In this document: in pieces, positions 6,929 to 14,205 of the stretch
Layout: each line of letters opens with the position of its first letter
Numbering within the stretch: the first letter of the stretch is position 1
From: a virus
IMG/VR virus record: IMGVR_UViG_3300035668_000048
Span: 1-63,032 of that record
Strand: one strand, 5' to 3'
DNA: 63,032 bases
Translations under genes and position numbers: made by a program
The notes under the pieces: generated by a model
Seen by the model: the letters and a program-made list of their open reading frames with translations, nothing else
What the model was told of the DNA's origin: nothing
Databases searched by the model: none

Positions 6929-7195
6929 CTATCCACGATCAGCCTTTAGATCATCGTCCGTCATCGGGATTGCGTTCGTGAGCGCCGCGCGGATACGGAT
7001 TAAGCGTTCTCGCCGTGTTACGGGACCATCCGCCGCAAGCATCATGTCGCTGAGTTGTGCCGATAGCTTCCGCAGCGTGACGTACAGACCAAGCGGACGC
7101 GGGTCGTGACGGTCCATAATCGTCAGTAATTCGTCGATGCAGATTTCCGCTGCCGTCACCCGGTCGCGTTCGACGCTGCAAAGTTTGTCAATCAA
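6929..7195 (-). CDS. Small helical hypothetical protein
   Basis: 88 residues, almost wholly alpha-helical (DRVTAAEICIDELLTIMDRH, LRKLSAQLSDMML). It overlaps the upstream gene by 8 bases. No family recognised. Confidence 0.65.
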   Translation of the reverse strand: MIDKLCSVERDRVTAAEICIDELLTIMDRHDPRPLGLYVTLRKLSAQLSDMMLAADGPVTRRERLIRIRAALTNAIPMTDDDLKADRG

Positions 7196-7670
7196 GATCA
7201 GCCTCCATGGAGGAGCGGGCGCGGAGCCATCCGGCCGTTAGCGCGATTGGTAGCGTTGGGCCAGTCGCAAGGATTCTTTGCTGATAGCAGGGCGCGTCGC
7301 CTTCAAGATCACCAACGAAACGCTTCAGCCATACGCGCCATGTTTTTGCGTTAAGTGGGTAGCGGGTTGGATCGTCCAACATCAGAAATCGGTCGAGCGT
7401 AAGCCACCATCTTTCGACTTCCAGCGTCATCGCGGCGTCGAGTGAGTACGTCCATCGTGGAACGAACTGCGCCGGATCAAGGAACGACTTCTTGCCATCC
7501 TTGTGGCCTTCGATATCATCGGCCATGACGGACCACTTCCACTCGCGGTCTCTGTCAAAGACGCCTTTGAAATTGATGGCGACGGAAATCGCAAGGTCCG
7601 TCTCCCTACATTGCCCCGTAAGAGTCTCTACTCTATCCGCTAGATCGGTGAGGGTGGGGGGAGAGGTCAT
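7188..7670 (-). CDS. Conserved phage early protein (SLDAAMTL family)
   Basis: 160 residues. The centre (PRWTYSLDAAMTL) and the end (PTLPIALTAGWLRAR) match a small alpha/beta family common in phages, in which a hydrophobic PALALCAAALRA helix closes the protein. Role unknown. It overlaps the downstream gene by 8 bases and the upstream gene by 4. Confidence 0.75.
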   Translation of the reverse strand: MTSPPTLTDLADRVETLTGQCRETDLAISVAINFKGVFDRDREWKWSVMADDIEGHKDGKKSFLDPAQFVPRWTYSLDAAMTLEVERWWLTLDRFLMLDDPTRYPLNAKTWRVWLKRFVGDLEGDAPCYQQRILATGPTLPIALTAGWLRARSSMEADLD

Positions 7671-7843
7671 ATTTCATCCACTTCAACAATTTGATATGGA
7701 AAGGCTCTGCAGACAGTCGTGTTGCGGGCTGCTTCCTCTGCCGCTTCGCGATTGGGCATGACAGCTATTTCGTCTCGGTCGCCGATAACGCAGCCGATCC
7801 GGTTGTTTTGAATATTCCGAAAAAGAATGACACACTCGCTCAT
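7667..7843 (-). CDS. Small hypothetical protein
   Basis: 58 residues from the ATG at 7843 (ATGA overlap). MSECVILFRNIQNNRIGCVIGD then a helix (NREAAEEAARN) and a strand (PYQIVEVDEI) suggest a small beta-alpha-beta protein of a type frequent in phage early operons. Function unknown. Confidence 0.7.
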   Translation of the reverse strand: MSECVILFRNIQNNRIGCVIGDRDEIAVMPNREAAEEAARNTTVCRAFPYQIVEVDEI

Positions 7844-8328
7844 GTTCGCCTCTCCAATGGTCGGGATAGAAACTTCCGTCCCACCGACCAAGTCGACCGC
7901 GACTGCATCTCACGCGCGGGGATCTGACGCTTGGGCTTTGTGCGGTCGCGTGGCTTGATCTTGCGCGGCTTGACGGGCTTTGGATTTTCAGCGCGTTCTG
8001 CATCTCGCGCCGCGCCACCGGATTCGATCCAAAGGCGTTCTGCGATTTCGAACGGGTTCAAGCCGGTGCGCGCCCACCATTCCTCTTCATTGTTTTGATG
8101 CTGCGAGTCGATGCCCATGCGATGATGGTACGGACACAACGGGGTACAAAAACAATCTGAAGGTCGCTCGCCCTTTCCGGTCTCGCGTTTCCCGATCGCT
8201 AGACACGCGAAACGAATGTGCGCCGCTTCAGCCTGGCGCTTGCAGTATGGTATGCAGCATGACTGTTCGCGAACGAACGCCAGATGGACGCGATCAACAA
8301 GGCGTGGCTCGCGCTGGCGCAACGTCAT
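7840..8328 (-). CDS. HNH-type nuclease of the DUF968-like class
   Basis: 162 residues. The order CCIPYC (about 25-30), EAAHIRF (35-41), GERPSDCF, then TPLCPYHHRMG (62-72) and SQHQNNEEEWWARTGLNPFE is the usual signature of small phage HNH nucleases or recombination-junction proteins related to DUF968 (RusA-like neighbours). The AHIR histidine and the Cys/His pairs should hold the zinc and the catalytic site. A Lys/Arg-rich C-terminal tail follows. A DNA-processing role in replication or recombination is likely. Confidence 0.8.
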   Translation of the reverse strand: MTLRQREPRLVDRVHLAFVREQSCCIPYCKRQAEAAHIRFACLAIGKRETGKGERPSDCFCTPLCPYHHRMGIDSQHQNNEEEWWARTGLNPFEIAERLWIESGGAARDAERAENPKPVKPRKIKPRDRTKPKRQIPAREMQSRSTWSVGRKFLSRPLERRT

Positions 8329-8528
8329 GCGGTTGCCTCATGTGAAGATTGCAGCTCTCTCCATTGCCGCAGTGCGCTTATATCTTCAGGCGTGAAAGGC
8401 CCGTCGCAATGTAGAACGCCGTCGTCAATCCATGCCCGCCGAGGCCGGTCCGACATCCAAGCAGCGACGATCAAGCCACCGGCAGCGGCGCCTAGAGCAA
8501 AGATTGCGATGGCGAGCGCAAATTCCAT
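8325..8528 (-). CDS. Small membrane-anchored protein
   Basis: 67 residues with an N-terminal transmembrane helix (ALAIAIFALGAAAGGLIVAA) and a soluble tail ending RQWRELQSSHEATA. ATGA overlap with the nuclease gene downstream. Function unknown. Confidence 0.65.
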   Translation of the reverse strand: MEFALAIAIFALGAAAGGLIVAAWMSDRPRRAWIDDGVLHCDGPFTPEDISALRQWRELQSSHEATA

Positions 8529-8768
8529 TCACCCGCACTCCTTCTCTGCCATCGCCTCGGCGATGCTCTCTGTGAGCCTGTCGTAATCATCGCCGAACGC
8601 CGTCATACGATCATATGCGGTGCAGGGATCGACATGCTCATGGCGAAGCGCCGTATAGAAATTGTTGAGCGCCTTCTGCTTGTGCTGTGCGCGGGACTCG
8701 CAGTACAGCGTCCGTCCTCCAGAAGCTTGGGGCGTCACGCCGCGGAATGGGATGATTTCTGCGGTCAT
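8529..8768 (-). CDS. Small protein with an N-terminal IIPFR motif
   Basis: 79 residues starting MTAEIIPFRGVTPQASGG. The short IIPFR motif near the N-terminus recurs in the late-side protein at 35593. The rest is helical (HKQKALNNFYTALRHEH). The start at 8768 overlaps the upstream stop as ATGA. Function unknown. Confidence 0.7.
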   Translation of the reverse strand: MTAEIIPFRGVTPQASGGRTLYCESRAQHKQKALNNFYTALRHEHVDPCTAYDRMTAFGDDYDRLTESIAEAMAEKECG

Positions 8769-9478
8769 GCGAACATCACCCCGCTCTGACGGTCCGATGA
8801 TCGACGCGGCCCGCCGTTTCGAATGCGTGTGTTGATGATGCTGGCCTTGCGGCGCAGGCGATTCCAGTCGTCGCGCTGCTCTGCGGTCCACTCAATTGAG
8901 CCGCAAAGGTCCGGAATGACGTTCGCAAGTTCAGGGATGCGTTTCGGGTCAAACAGTTGGGCTAACCATTTCTCCACGACCGCCAAGACAAACGGGTCTT
9001 TGCTCTCTGGCTGAATGATGATTGGATTTTTTTTCAAGGGCAGTGTGAACCAACGCAACGGGTCGCCGTTCATTGAGCATCGCAGGCTGCGATCGTCTGG
9101 TGATGGCTCCGCTAGTTTGACAACTAGCGTGCAGAACATCCGCGCCGATCGGTAGCTTTCGTAGGTAATGCGGGAGCGGGGGTCGTCAGACCGGCGTCGC
9201 GATGCACTCTCACCAGCCTTGACCCGCAGTCCCCGGCGCATCATTTCCAGTTCAGACGGAGCCCCGACCGCTTTCCGGCCGGCATCGCGTATCATCGGCG
9301 TTGCGCCGTCGTACCAGATCAATCCTCGCGCCCGCATCACGGCCAATACTTGCTCCCGACCGCGCACCTGGTACGGGTAGCAAATCCGTCCGTATGTCGT
9401 CTGCGCCGCAGCGGTCAGCAGCTCGACCATTTCGGGCGAGAGTTCGGTATCGCGCGCATGGGCAAGGGCTGCGGTCAT
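8765..9478 (-). CDS. Hypothetical early protein (237 aa)
   Basis: A soluble protein whose N-terminal part, to about residue 110, looks like a helical DNA-binding region (Arg-rich SASRRRSDDPRSR). The second half carries WFTLPLKKNPIIIQ and a long terminal helix. No catalytic motif recognised. ATGA overlaps at both ends show coupled translation. Confidence 0.65.
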   Translation of the reverse strand: MTAALAHARDTELSPEMVELLTAAAQTTYGRICYPYQVRGREQVLAVMRARGLIWYDGATPMIRDAGRKAVGAPSELEMMRRGLRVKAGESASRRRSDDPRSRITYESYRSARMFCTLVVKLAEPSPDDRSLRCSMNGDPLRWFTLPLKKNPIIIQPESKDPFVLAVVEKWLAQLFDPKRIPELANVIPDLCGSIEWTAEQRDDWNRLRRKASIINTRIRNGGPRRSSDRQSGVMFA

Positions 9479-9885
9479 GTTGCACCGGCCTTGGCTTCCC
9501 GCGCTTTGCGTTCTAGCTCGCGGTAATGCTCAGCTTCCGCCTCAGCCTCTTCGGCGCGCAAGCGGTTCACATATTCTTCGTCAGTCCATACGGCTCGATC
9601 TATTCCGCCTTCTATGATGCGTGCGCCTCGCGGGTCATCGTTTTTCTGTAAGTCGGGAACGGTCCACCAAAACGGCCCGCGCAATTCCATTGTGGCGACC
9701 GTGATTTGCCAAACCTTCGAGCATTCCACATTGTTGTGCGGATTGCGACCCGGCTTCCAATGAAGGCGCTTTGTCGCCTCAATAAAGGTGTTGACGTCGG
9801 ACTCGGCGACAAGAAACGAGGTCGGCATCCTTTCGATCCAGTGCAGCGTAACCTTGCGAACGGAGGAGAGCGGGAAATCCATCAC
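9475..9885 (-). CDS. Hypothetical protein with a charged C-terminal helix
   Basis: 136 residues. An alpha/beta N-terminal domain (MDFPLSSVRKVTLHWIERM) is followed from about residue 105 by a Glu/Arg-rich helix (EEAEAEAEHYRELERKAREAK) likely to form a coiled coil. The start may be 9885 or 9882. Function unknown. Confidence 0.65.
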   Translation of the reverse strand: MMDFPLSSVRKVTLHWIERMPTSFLVAESDVNTFIEATKRLHWKPGRNPHNNVECSKVWQITVATMELRGPFWWTVPDLQKNDDPRGARIIEGGIDRAVWTDEEYVNRLRAEEAEAEAEHYRELERKAREAKAGAT

Positions 9886-10184
9886 GCCACCCTCTCGCTC
9901 GGGCCGAACGTAAATTCCCGATCAACAACTTCCCCGTTGCATGTGCGAATCTTGATCGACGCGAGTCGGCGCTGCGCCGCGACGTACTCAGCGGCGTCCT
10001 CTATCGTGTCGCGCGTGACGGTTTGCGATCCCGTGGCTTTTGCGCCAAGACGATCAGGGTATTCGAAGGTGAGATGGAAGCGCGCCGGCCCCGCAACGAC
10101 TAGCGGCGGGAGACGGTCCCACGCGGACCCGTCACACTCAGAAGGCTCGCCTTCGACCCAGGGTTTGCTTTGACTAATCGTCAT
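9882..10184 (-). CDS. Hypothetical early protein
   Basis: 100 residues from the ATG at 10184. Beta-strand-rich first half (ARFHLTFEYPDRLG), then a helix (IEDAAEYVAAQRRLASIKIR) and a closing strand. It overlaps the upstream gene by 11 bases. No family recognised. Confidence 0.6.
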   Translation of the reverse strand: MTISQSKPWVEGEPSECDGSAWDRLPPLVVAGPARFHLTFEYPDRLGAKATGSQTVTRDTIEDAAEYVAAQRRLASIKIRTCNGEVVDREFTFGPSERVA

Positions 10185-10563
10185 AGCTGCGCCCCTCATC
10201 GTAGTAATCGCATTCCTCTTTTAGTTCGTCGCTCTGCCGCTTGATGCACGCGCCGCAGACGCGATACACGCGACCTGACATTCCTTCTTCAAAGTCTCGC
10301 GCGTCCCGAAGATCAGTTGCCTCGCTCTTGCACCAATCACACTTTCCCTTGCGCCACTCGGCGGCCTCGGGTGAGTTTTTCCAAGCGCGGTATTCGTCAA
10401 GGCACTCTTGGCAGTAGTCGTTCATTTCGCAGCCGAACGAATCCGTCTCGCCCTGGATGCGCGCAACGGCATCGCGGCTCGGGTGCTTGTCGCACTTCAT
10501 GCCGTCCGGCACTGCGTGGTGCGCGCCCGATAGAGTTGAGATGGGACCAGTTACGTCAGCCAT
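10174..10563 (-). CDS. Zinc-binding early protein with the MADVTGP leader
   Basis: 129 residues. The first 20 (MADVTGPISTLSGAHHAVPD) are identical to those of the protein at 28643-28945. The body is a Cys-rich domain: CDKHPSRDAVARIQGETDSFGCE, then CQEC, CDWCK and CGAC. CDxHP...ARIQGETDSFG...CxEC is a pattern shared by many phage early proteins. It probably binds zinc and acts as a nucleic-acid or protein adaptor. Function unknown. Confidence 0.8.
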   Translation of the reverse strand: MADVTGPISTLSGAHHAVPDGMKCDKHPSRDAVARIQGETDSFGCEMNDYCQECLDEYRAWKNSPEAAEWRKGKCDWCKSEATDLRDARDFEEGMSGRVYRVCGACIKRQSDELKEECDYYDEGRSYDD

Positions 10564-10846
10564 GACCCGCCCTCTCGTGTTCAGGGGCGGCGTGTGCGCC
10601 TTCTGGCCATGTCGGCCGAACGCCGGTCGTTTCCTCGATCAAATCCGAAACGGCGTCGCGCATGAAATCCATGAACGCGATTTTCCGCTCCGGGTTGTTG
10701 ACGATGAATCGCATCGCGATTGAGCCGAGAGGAATTGCATCGGCCATAGAGTCGGTCATCGCGTAGTAGGCATTCCAGCTTGCGCCCTCGTGGCGCATCG
10801 CGAGGCGACCGACTTTGACGGATTGGTCTTTGACGGGGCGCGCCAT
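10556..10846 (-). CDS. Conserved phage protein (MARPVKDQSVKVGR family)
   Basis: 96 residues. The start MARPVKDQSVKVGRLAMRHEG, the middle DSMADAIPLGSIAMRF and the end TWPEGAHAAPEHERAGHG match a family found across temperate phages in which these three segments are conserved. Function unknown. Overlaps the downstream gene by 8 bases. Confidence 0.8.
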   Translation of the reverse strand: MARPVKDQSVKVGRLAMRHEGASWNAYYAMTDSMADAIPLGSIAMRFIVNNPERKIAFMDFMRDAVSDLIEETTGVRPTWPEGAHAAPEHERAGHG

Positions 10847-11022
10847 CAGATGAAGCCCTTTTCATGCGCGAGCCATTCCGGCATTGTGAACGTCCCATTG
10901 TCGTTCTGCTCAACTTGAGACTTCGGCACCCATTCGGTTTTTGCGCCGTCGAAGATGCGGAAAGCTTTGTCGCTTTCGCCCTTCAACTCGGCCGCAATGT
11001 CCACTAGTTCGCACTTGCTCAT
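10846..11022 (-). CDS. Small conserved phage protein (58 aa)
   Basis: MSKCELVDIAAELKGESDKA then WVPKSQVE and FTMPEWLAHEKGFI form a recognisable phage family of about 60 residues with a conserved PKSQVE and MPEWLAxEKG. Both ends show one-base overlaps (TAATG at 11022, TGATG at 10846), so translation is coupled on each side. Function unknown. Confidence 0.8.
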   Translation of the reverse strand: MSKCELVDIAAELKGESDKAFRIFDGAKTEWVPKSQVEQNDNGTFTMPEWLAHEKGFI

Positions 11023-11492
11023 TACGGCACCGCCTTTTCGGTGGCACCGTCAGCGCGCGAACGCTTAAATGCTTCCCATGCGTCTTTCGCGCGTCCGGTG
11101 TTGCCTGCATCCTCGGCCCATTTCGCGCGCCCTTGGTCCGTGAGGCCGTTCCACCACGCCATGCCCGCCTCATCGTCGGCGCGCCTGGCAGCCTCGATCT
11201 TGTGAGTACAGCCAAGCCCGCATCCGCCGCTGCAATTCGGATAGGAAGGGCATTCGGCGCCGTAAAATGCCTTGGTGCTGCTCGGGAGAATCCAATCGAT
11301 GCGCCGGACCATGGAAGCGAAAACATCGTCGTCGGATTGCGATAGGTTAGCCAGATTCTCGCGGGTCTTCCGGAGCGTTTCCTCAAGACCGGTGATGCGC
11401 AGATTGCGCGATGCTAACTCAACCTTTTGGTCGTTGATGGCTCGGCGCAGTGCTTCCACGCTCGTGCTCAGGGCGGGATCGTTTTTCTTCAT
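11022..11492 (-). CDS. Hypothetical protein with coiled coil and Cys-rich patch
   Basis: 156 residues from the ATG at 11492 (ATGA overlap). Residues 10-50 form a coiled coil (ALRRAINDQKVELASRN). A patch at about 80-96, CPSYPNCSGGCGLGC, may bind metal. The C-terminus is helical and charged. No family recognised. Confidence 0.65.
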   Translation of the reverse strand: MKKNDPALSTSVEALRRAINDQKVELASRNLRITGLEETLRKTRENLANLSQSDDDVFASMVRRIDWILPSSTKAFYGAECPSYPNCSGGCGLGCTHKIEAARRADDEAGMAWWNGLTDQGRAKWAEDAGNTGRAKDAWEAFKRSRADGATEKAVP

Positions 11493-11740
11493 GCGTCGGT
11501 ACTCCTCTTCTCGCGAAGGGGGTCGGCTATAGAATCGCGCGGAACGAGGTGTTCGAAGTCGAGAAAGATGAAATCGCCGTTGTCGAAATCCAGGCGCGGG
11601 ACGCCGTCGGCATTCAGCGTGACATCGACGACACGAACGCCGCCGTTGATGTATTCCGGCTTCGCCACAGCAAGGCGAACGGCGCTCACAAGAAACGAGT
11701 TGATATCGGCGCGGGAGATTTCGCGATATCCGCCCATCAC
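11489..11740 (-). CDS. Small hypothetical protein
   Basis: 83 residues beginning MMGGYREISRADINSF (or MGGY at 11737). A helix is followed by strands (GGVRVVDVTLNADGVPRLDF). Overlaps the upstream gene by 4 bases. Function unknown. Confidence 0.65.
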   Translation of the reverse strand: MMGGYREISRADINSFLVSAVRLAVAKPEYINGGVRVVDVTLNADGVPRLDFDNGDFIFLDFEHLVPRDSIADPLREKRSTDA

Positions 11741-11961
11741 AAAAACTCCCCAGCCCGCGCCACCACTTCAAGCGCATAGTCAGAAGCCGTAACTCCATTG
11801 CGATGTGCGATGTATGCGGAGTCAAAATCTTCGGCGCTGTCGAGTTCGCAGCCTGACAATGTCTCGACGCGCTCGCAGAACGTTTCCCAATCGAGATCGG
11901 CGGGCGTTTCACCAAACGGCGCCGGCCTCACCGCCGCAGATATGGGGTTGGGGCAGGTCAT
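11737..11961 (-). CDS. Small acidic hypothetical protein
   Basis: 74 residues, acidic (DLDWETFCERVETLSG, ELDSAEDFDSAY). Acidic small early proteins can be DNA mimics, but nothing specific supports that here. ATGA overlaps on both sides. Confidence 0.6.
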   Translation of the reverse strand: MTCPNPISAAVRPAPFGETPADLDWETFCERVETLSGCELDSAEDFDSAYIAHRNGVTASDYALEVVARAGEFL

Positions 11962-12197
11962 GGGGATTTAGCCTCGATGATGGCTTCAAGGTCGCCGGGT
12001 TTCGGCCACTCAAAAGCAAAAGCGCGTCCGCGCAGAACTTCCCAGGCCGCGAACAAGCTTCCGCCTGTGTACGGCTCACAAACCGCGCGCACATATCGCG
12101 AGTAAATCGTACCCTGCCGTTCAACGCGGATTTCAGCGCCACAGCCCGGCGAATACAAATCGCGGAGCCGATGAATGTACCATTTGGGTTTCGCCAT
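11958..12197 (-). CDS. Small hypothetical protein
   Basis: 79 residues, basic and aromatic at the N-terminus (MAKPKWYIHRLRDLYS), then a beta-rich middle (GAEIRVERQGTIYSRYVRAV). No family recognised. Directly abuts the upstream gene. Confidence 0.6.
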   Translation of the reverse strand: MAKPKWYIHRLRDLYSPGCGAEIRVERQGTIYSRYVRAVCEPYTGGSLFAAWEVLRGRAFAFEWPKPGDLEAIIEAKSP

Positions 12198-12584
12198 CTA
12201 CCCCTCCAACCGTTCTGCGGTGTTACGGGGTGGGAGCTTGGCGAGGGCGGCGCGGGCGACATCGCCGCAATCTTCCGTGAGAGTTTCCGACGCGCGAGCG
12301 AGGTCAACATCACCGATCGCGATTGCCTCGATGGTCGCCGTTCCACCGCCAGTCGCATAGAACTCCAACGCCTTCACAAGATCGGCGTGGGAGTTACAAG
12401 CCGTGACGATGAAGGCGGCGTTGGCTTCTGCATCAAGCTTGATTGTCGTCGCGCATCGGCCAAACGTTTCCGCGATGCAAAAGGGCGTACCGCCGATGTC
12501 GGCATGGATGCCGCAATCGAATTCCCCATCGCTCGGAAACTTCGCGCGCCTGTAGCCCCACGGTGTGTGTGTATGCCCTCCCAT
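12198..12584 (-). CDS. Conserved phage protein (AAFIVTACNSHADLVKALE)
   Basis: 128 residues from the ATG at 12584, which shares one base with the upstream TGA. A central stretch, NAAFIVTACNSHADLVKAL, is a hallmark of small phage early proteins of unknown function, preceded by a beta-rich region. The C-terminus (DVARAALAKL) is helical. Confidence 0.75.
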   Translation of the reverse strand: MGGHTHTPWGYRRAKFPSDGEFDCGIHADIGGTPFCIAETFGRCATTIKLDAEANAAFIVTACNSHADLVKALEFYATGGGTATIEAIAIGDVDLARASETLTEDCGDVARAALAKLPPRNTAERLEG

Positions 12585-12760
12585 CACGCACCTGCCTGAA
12601 CGGGGTGGGGTCCGAACGCTTCGTCGCGAACCACTTCAAGAGCAGCCAAAAATCCTTTCAGGAATTGGTTGTCAGGTGGATCGGCGTCAAAAGATGCGAT
12701 TGCTCGCTCTACATAAGCTAAGGCGGCATCTTCACGGGAGGTCCCCATGTCCGGTGCCAT
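12584..12760 (-). CDS. Small hypothetical protein (58 aa)
   Basis: MAPDMGTSREDAALAYVERA onward, mostly helical, ending GPHPVQAGA. TGATG overlaps at both ends support translation. An internal ATG at 12748 could be the true start. Function unknown. Confidence 0.6.
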   Translation of the reverse strand: MAPDMGTSREDAALAYVERAIASFDADPPDNQFLKGFLAALEVVRDEAFGPHPVQAGA

Positions 12761-13209
12761 CACGCGGCCTCCTCAGCGTCGATTGCTTCGACCGCGACGC
12801 GTTCGATAATTTCGCGCTGTGCAATCGCGTCGTGGTCGCGCGCAATGAATTTCAGGCCGCCGGCCGCCAGCCGATCAAGTTCGGCGTGAACCGCAGCGCG
12901 GGCTGTGCCCAGTGCGCTCTCGGCTTCGCTCGCGGCATTTGACAGTTCGCGAACAGCGTCGGCAGCCTGCCGCTTGATCGCGCAGAGTTCTTCAATCGTA
13001 CCCACTGCGCGGATGTGAAGAATGCTCTCGACCTGTCGGTAAAATTCCGTTCCGTTCTGATTGGTGCGGTGAAGCAACACGTCGGTCGCATCGGCCCATA
13101 GAACTTCGGCGAAATACCAGTGGCAGGGGAACGAGGCGTAAGACCCGCCCATCAGGACGTAGTCGCCGGCCTTCACCTCGATTTTCGGCTTTGCAGGTTT
13201 CCGAGCCAT
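12760..13209 (-). CDS. Hypothetical protein with SH3-like N-terminus
   Basis: 149 residues. The N-terminal 60 residues (KAGDYVLMGGSYASFPCHWY, then VLWADATDVLLHR) look like a small SH3 or KOW-like barrel. The remainder is a long Ala/Glu-rich helix, probably coiled coil. Start at the ATG 13209 (TGATG). Function unknown. Confidence 0.65.
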   Translation of the reverse strand: MARKPAKPKIEVKAGDYVLMGGSYASFPCHWYFAEVLWADATDVLLHRTNQNGTEFYRQVESILHIRAVGTIEELCAIKRQAADAVRELSNAASEAESALGTARAAVHAELDRLAAGGLKFIARDHDAIAQREIIERVAVEAIDAEEAA

Positions 13210-13421
13210 CACGCGGCCCTCGCCTTGGCTCGATCTTCTTCGATCGACTGCTGGATCGACGCGAGACCGTAGATATTTTCGTCACTGCGCAGATCGGAGT
13301 TGTGATTGGCGATCTCGGCTTGGCAATCCGCCAGCGTGTCGTGGTAGCCGCCGTGCTGCCAGAAATAGCCGCTTTCGTTCTGCTCGATCTTGAAGCCTTG
13401 GAACTTTGCTACCTGTGCCAT
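13209..13421 (-). CDS. First gene of the leftward early operon
   Basis: 70 residues: MAQVAKFQGFKIEQNESGYF, then a helical half (TLADCQAEIANHNSD) and a Lys/Arg end. It is the promoter-proximal gene, about 96 bases downstream of the predicted left promoter start. This is the position where many phages keep an antiterminator or regulator, but the sequence has no recognisable motif. Confidence 0.65.
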   Translation of the reverse strand: MAQVAKFQGFKIEQNESGYFWQHGGYHDTLADCQAEIANHNSDLRSDENIYGLASIQQSIEEDRAKARAA

Positions 13422-13523
13422 CTGTCGGTGCCCATCTGTTTGGTCGATGGGGGGACTTCACCCCACCGAACTCCCAAATCGCGCCCGAGGTCTCAGTCGG
13501 GGTATTGGGATGGTGTGGGGAAA
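13422..13523 (-). promoter_or_regulatory. Structured leader of the leftward operon
   Basis: The predicted 5' leader contains CCCATC (13431-13436) pairing with GATGGG (13446-13451) and a second G/C hairpin (TGGGG at 13448 with CCCCA ending at 13465). These are mutually exclusive because they overlap, so a switch or processing signal is conceivable. No U-run follows. Confidence 0.35.
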
Positions 13524-13553
13524 GTTATACCCGAAGGCGGGTACCCGTGTCAA
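13524..13553 (-). promoter_or_regulatory. Left early promoter (PL)
   Basis: On the minus strand a perfect -35 TTGACA (13553-13548) is followed after 18 bases by -10 TATAAC (13529-13524). Transcription would start near 13517 and read the whole leftward operon. The -10 is overlapped by the operator at 13528-13543, as expected for a repressor-controlled early promoter. Confidence 0.75.
13528..13543. promoter_or_regulatory. Operator OL (TACCCG-AAGG-CGGGTA)
   Basis: A perfect 6+4+6 palindrome, the same architecture as TACCCG-GTTA-CGGGTA at 18652-18667 beside the repressor gene. It covers part of the PL -10 and spacer. A CGGGTACCCG palindrome overlaps at 13538-13547 and a half-site CGGGTA lies at 13561-13566. 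Likely bound by the CI-like repressor. Confidence 0.7.
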
Positions 13554-13696
13554 TTGAATTCGGGTAAATAAAGTCGAGCCCCCGTGCTAAACAACGCCTG
13601 GCCGCATGGTGCGGCGGGTAGGGGGGTATACCGCCAGTTTAGTCCTACAACCGCCGATTGCTGGCGCTCGGCCTACGGCCTGCATAGCCTTCGGCC

Positions 13697-13885
13697 ATGT
13701 CCAAGCAAGATGCCATTGAAGACCTGATACAGCGCCTCGCGGCGGCGCGTGGTGCGGCTGATGAGCTCGGGCTTGATCATGCCGTGTATCTGCTCAACGT
13801 CGCCATGCTGGCCGTAGTGGAACGCGAGACGTTCAAGTCGACCTTAGTGGAAAATCAGTCACCCGCGATCGGCACGCCGAATTGA
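13697..13885 (+). CDS. Small helical hypothetical protein
   Basis: 62 residues, helical (DLIQRLAAARGAADELGLDH, AVYLLNVAMLAVVERE), a pattern common in alphaproteobacterial phages. It overlaps the convergent gene at 13855 by 31 bases. It would be transcribed rightward from the PL region. Confidence 0.55.
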   Translation: MSKQDAIEDLIQRLAAARGAADELGLDHAVYLLNVAMLAVVERETFKSTLVENQSPAIGTPN

Positions 13886-14205
13886 TCCGCGGTTCCGGCC
13901 GGGAGCAGCGGACCTCGTCGGCACTTAAAGACGACGCCTTCCGGGTCGTTTTGCTTCAACCATGCTTCGGCTTCCTCTTCCGAGTGGAAGGTTTCCAGTC
14001 GGTCGCCGCCCTCATAGAGCCACATATGTTTGGCATTCGGGTCGCGGGCTTCGCGGACGGCTTGGTTGACCTTGTCGCGGTCGAGCCGGTCCTCTGGCGC
14101 GAGAGATGTAACGGCGGCGTGTAGATCTCCGGGGATCGACAAATCGCTGTCTGGCGGCTTCCGCGCCCATTCCTGCCATTGATCGAAGGCGTCTTTAGTG
14201 GTCAT
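13855..14205 (-). CDS. Hypothetical protein downstream of the DNA ligase
   Basis: 116 residues: an N-terminal helical part (DAFDQWQEWARKPPDSDL), then MWLYEGGDRLETFHSEEEAEAWLKQNDPEG, a small alpha/beta unit common in rhizobial hypothetical proteins. ATGA overlap with the ligase indicates an operon. Function unknown. Confidence 0.7.
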   Translation of the reverse strand: MTTKDAFDQWQEWARKPPDSDLSIPGDLHAAVTSLAPEDRLDRDKVNQAVREARDPNAKHMWLYEGGDRLETFHSEEEAEAWLKQNDPEGVVFKCRRGPLLPAGTADQFGVPIAGD

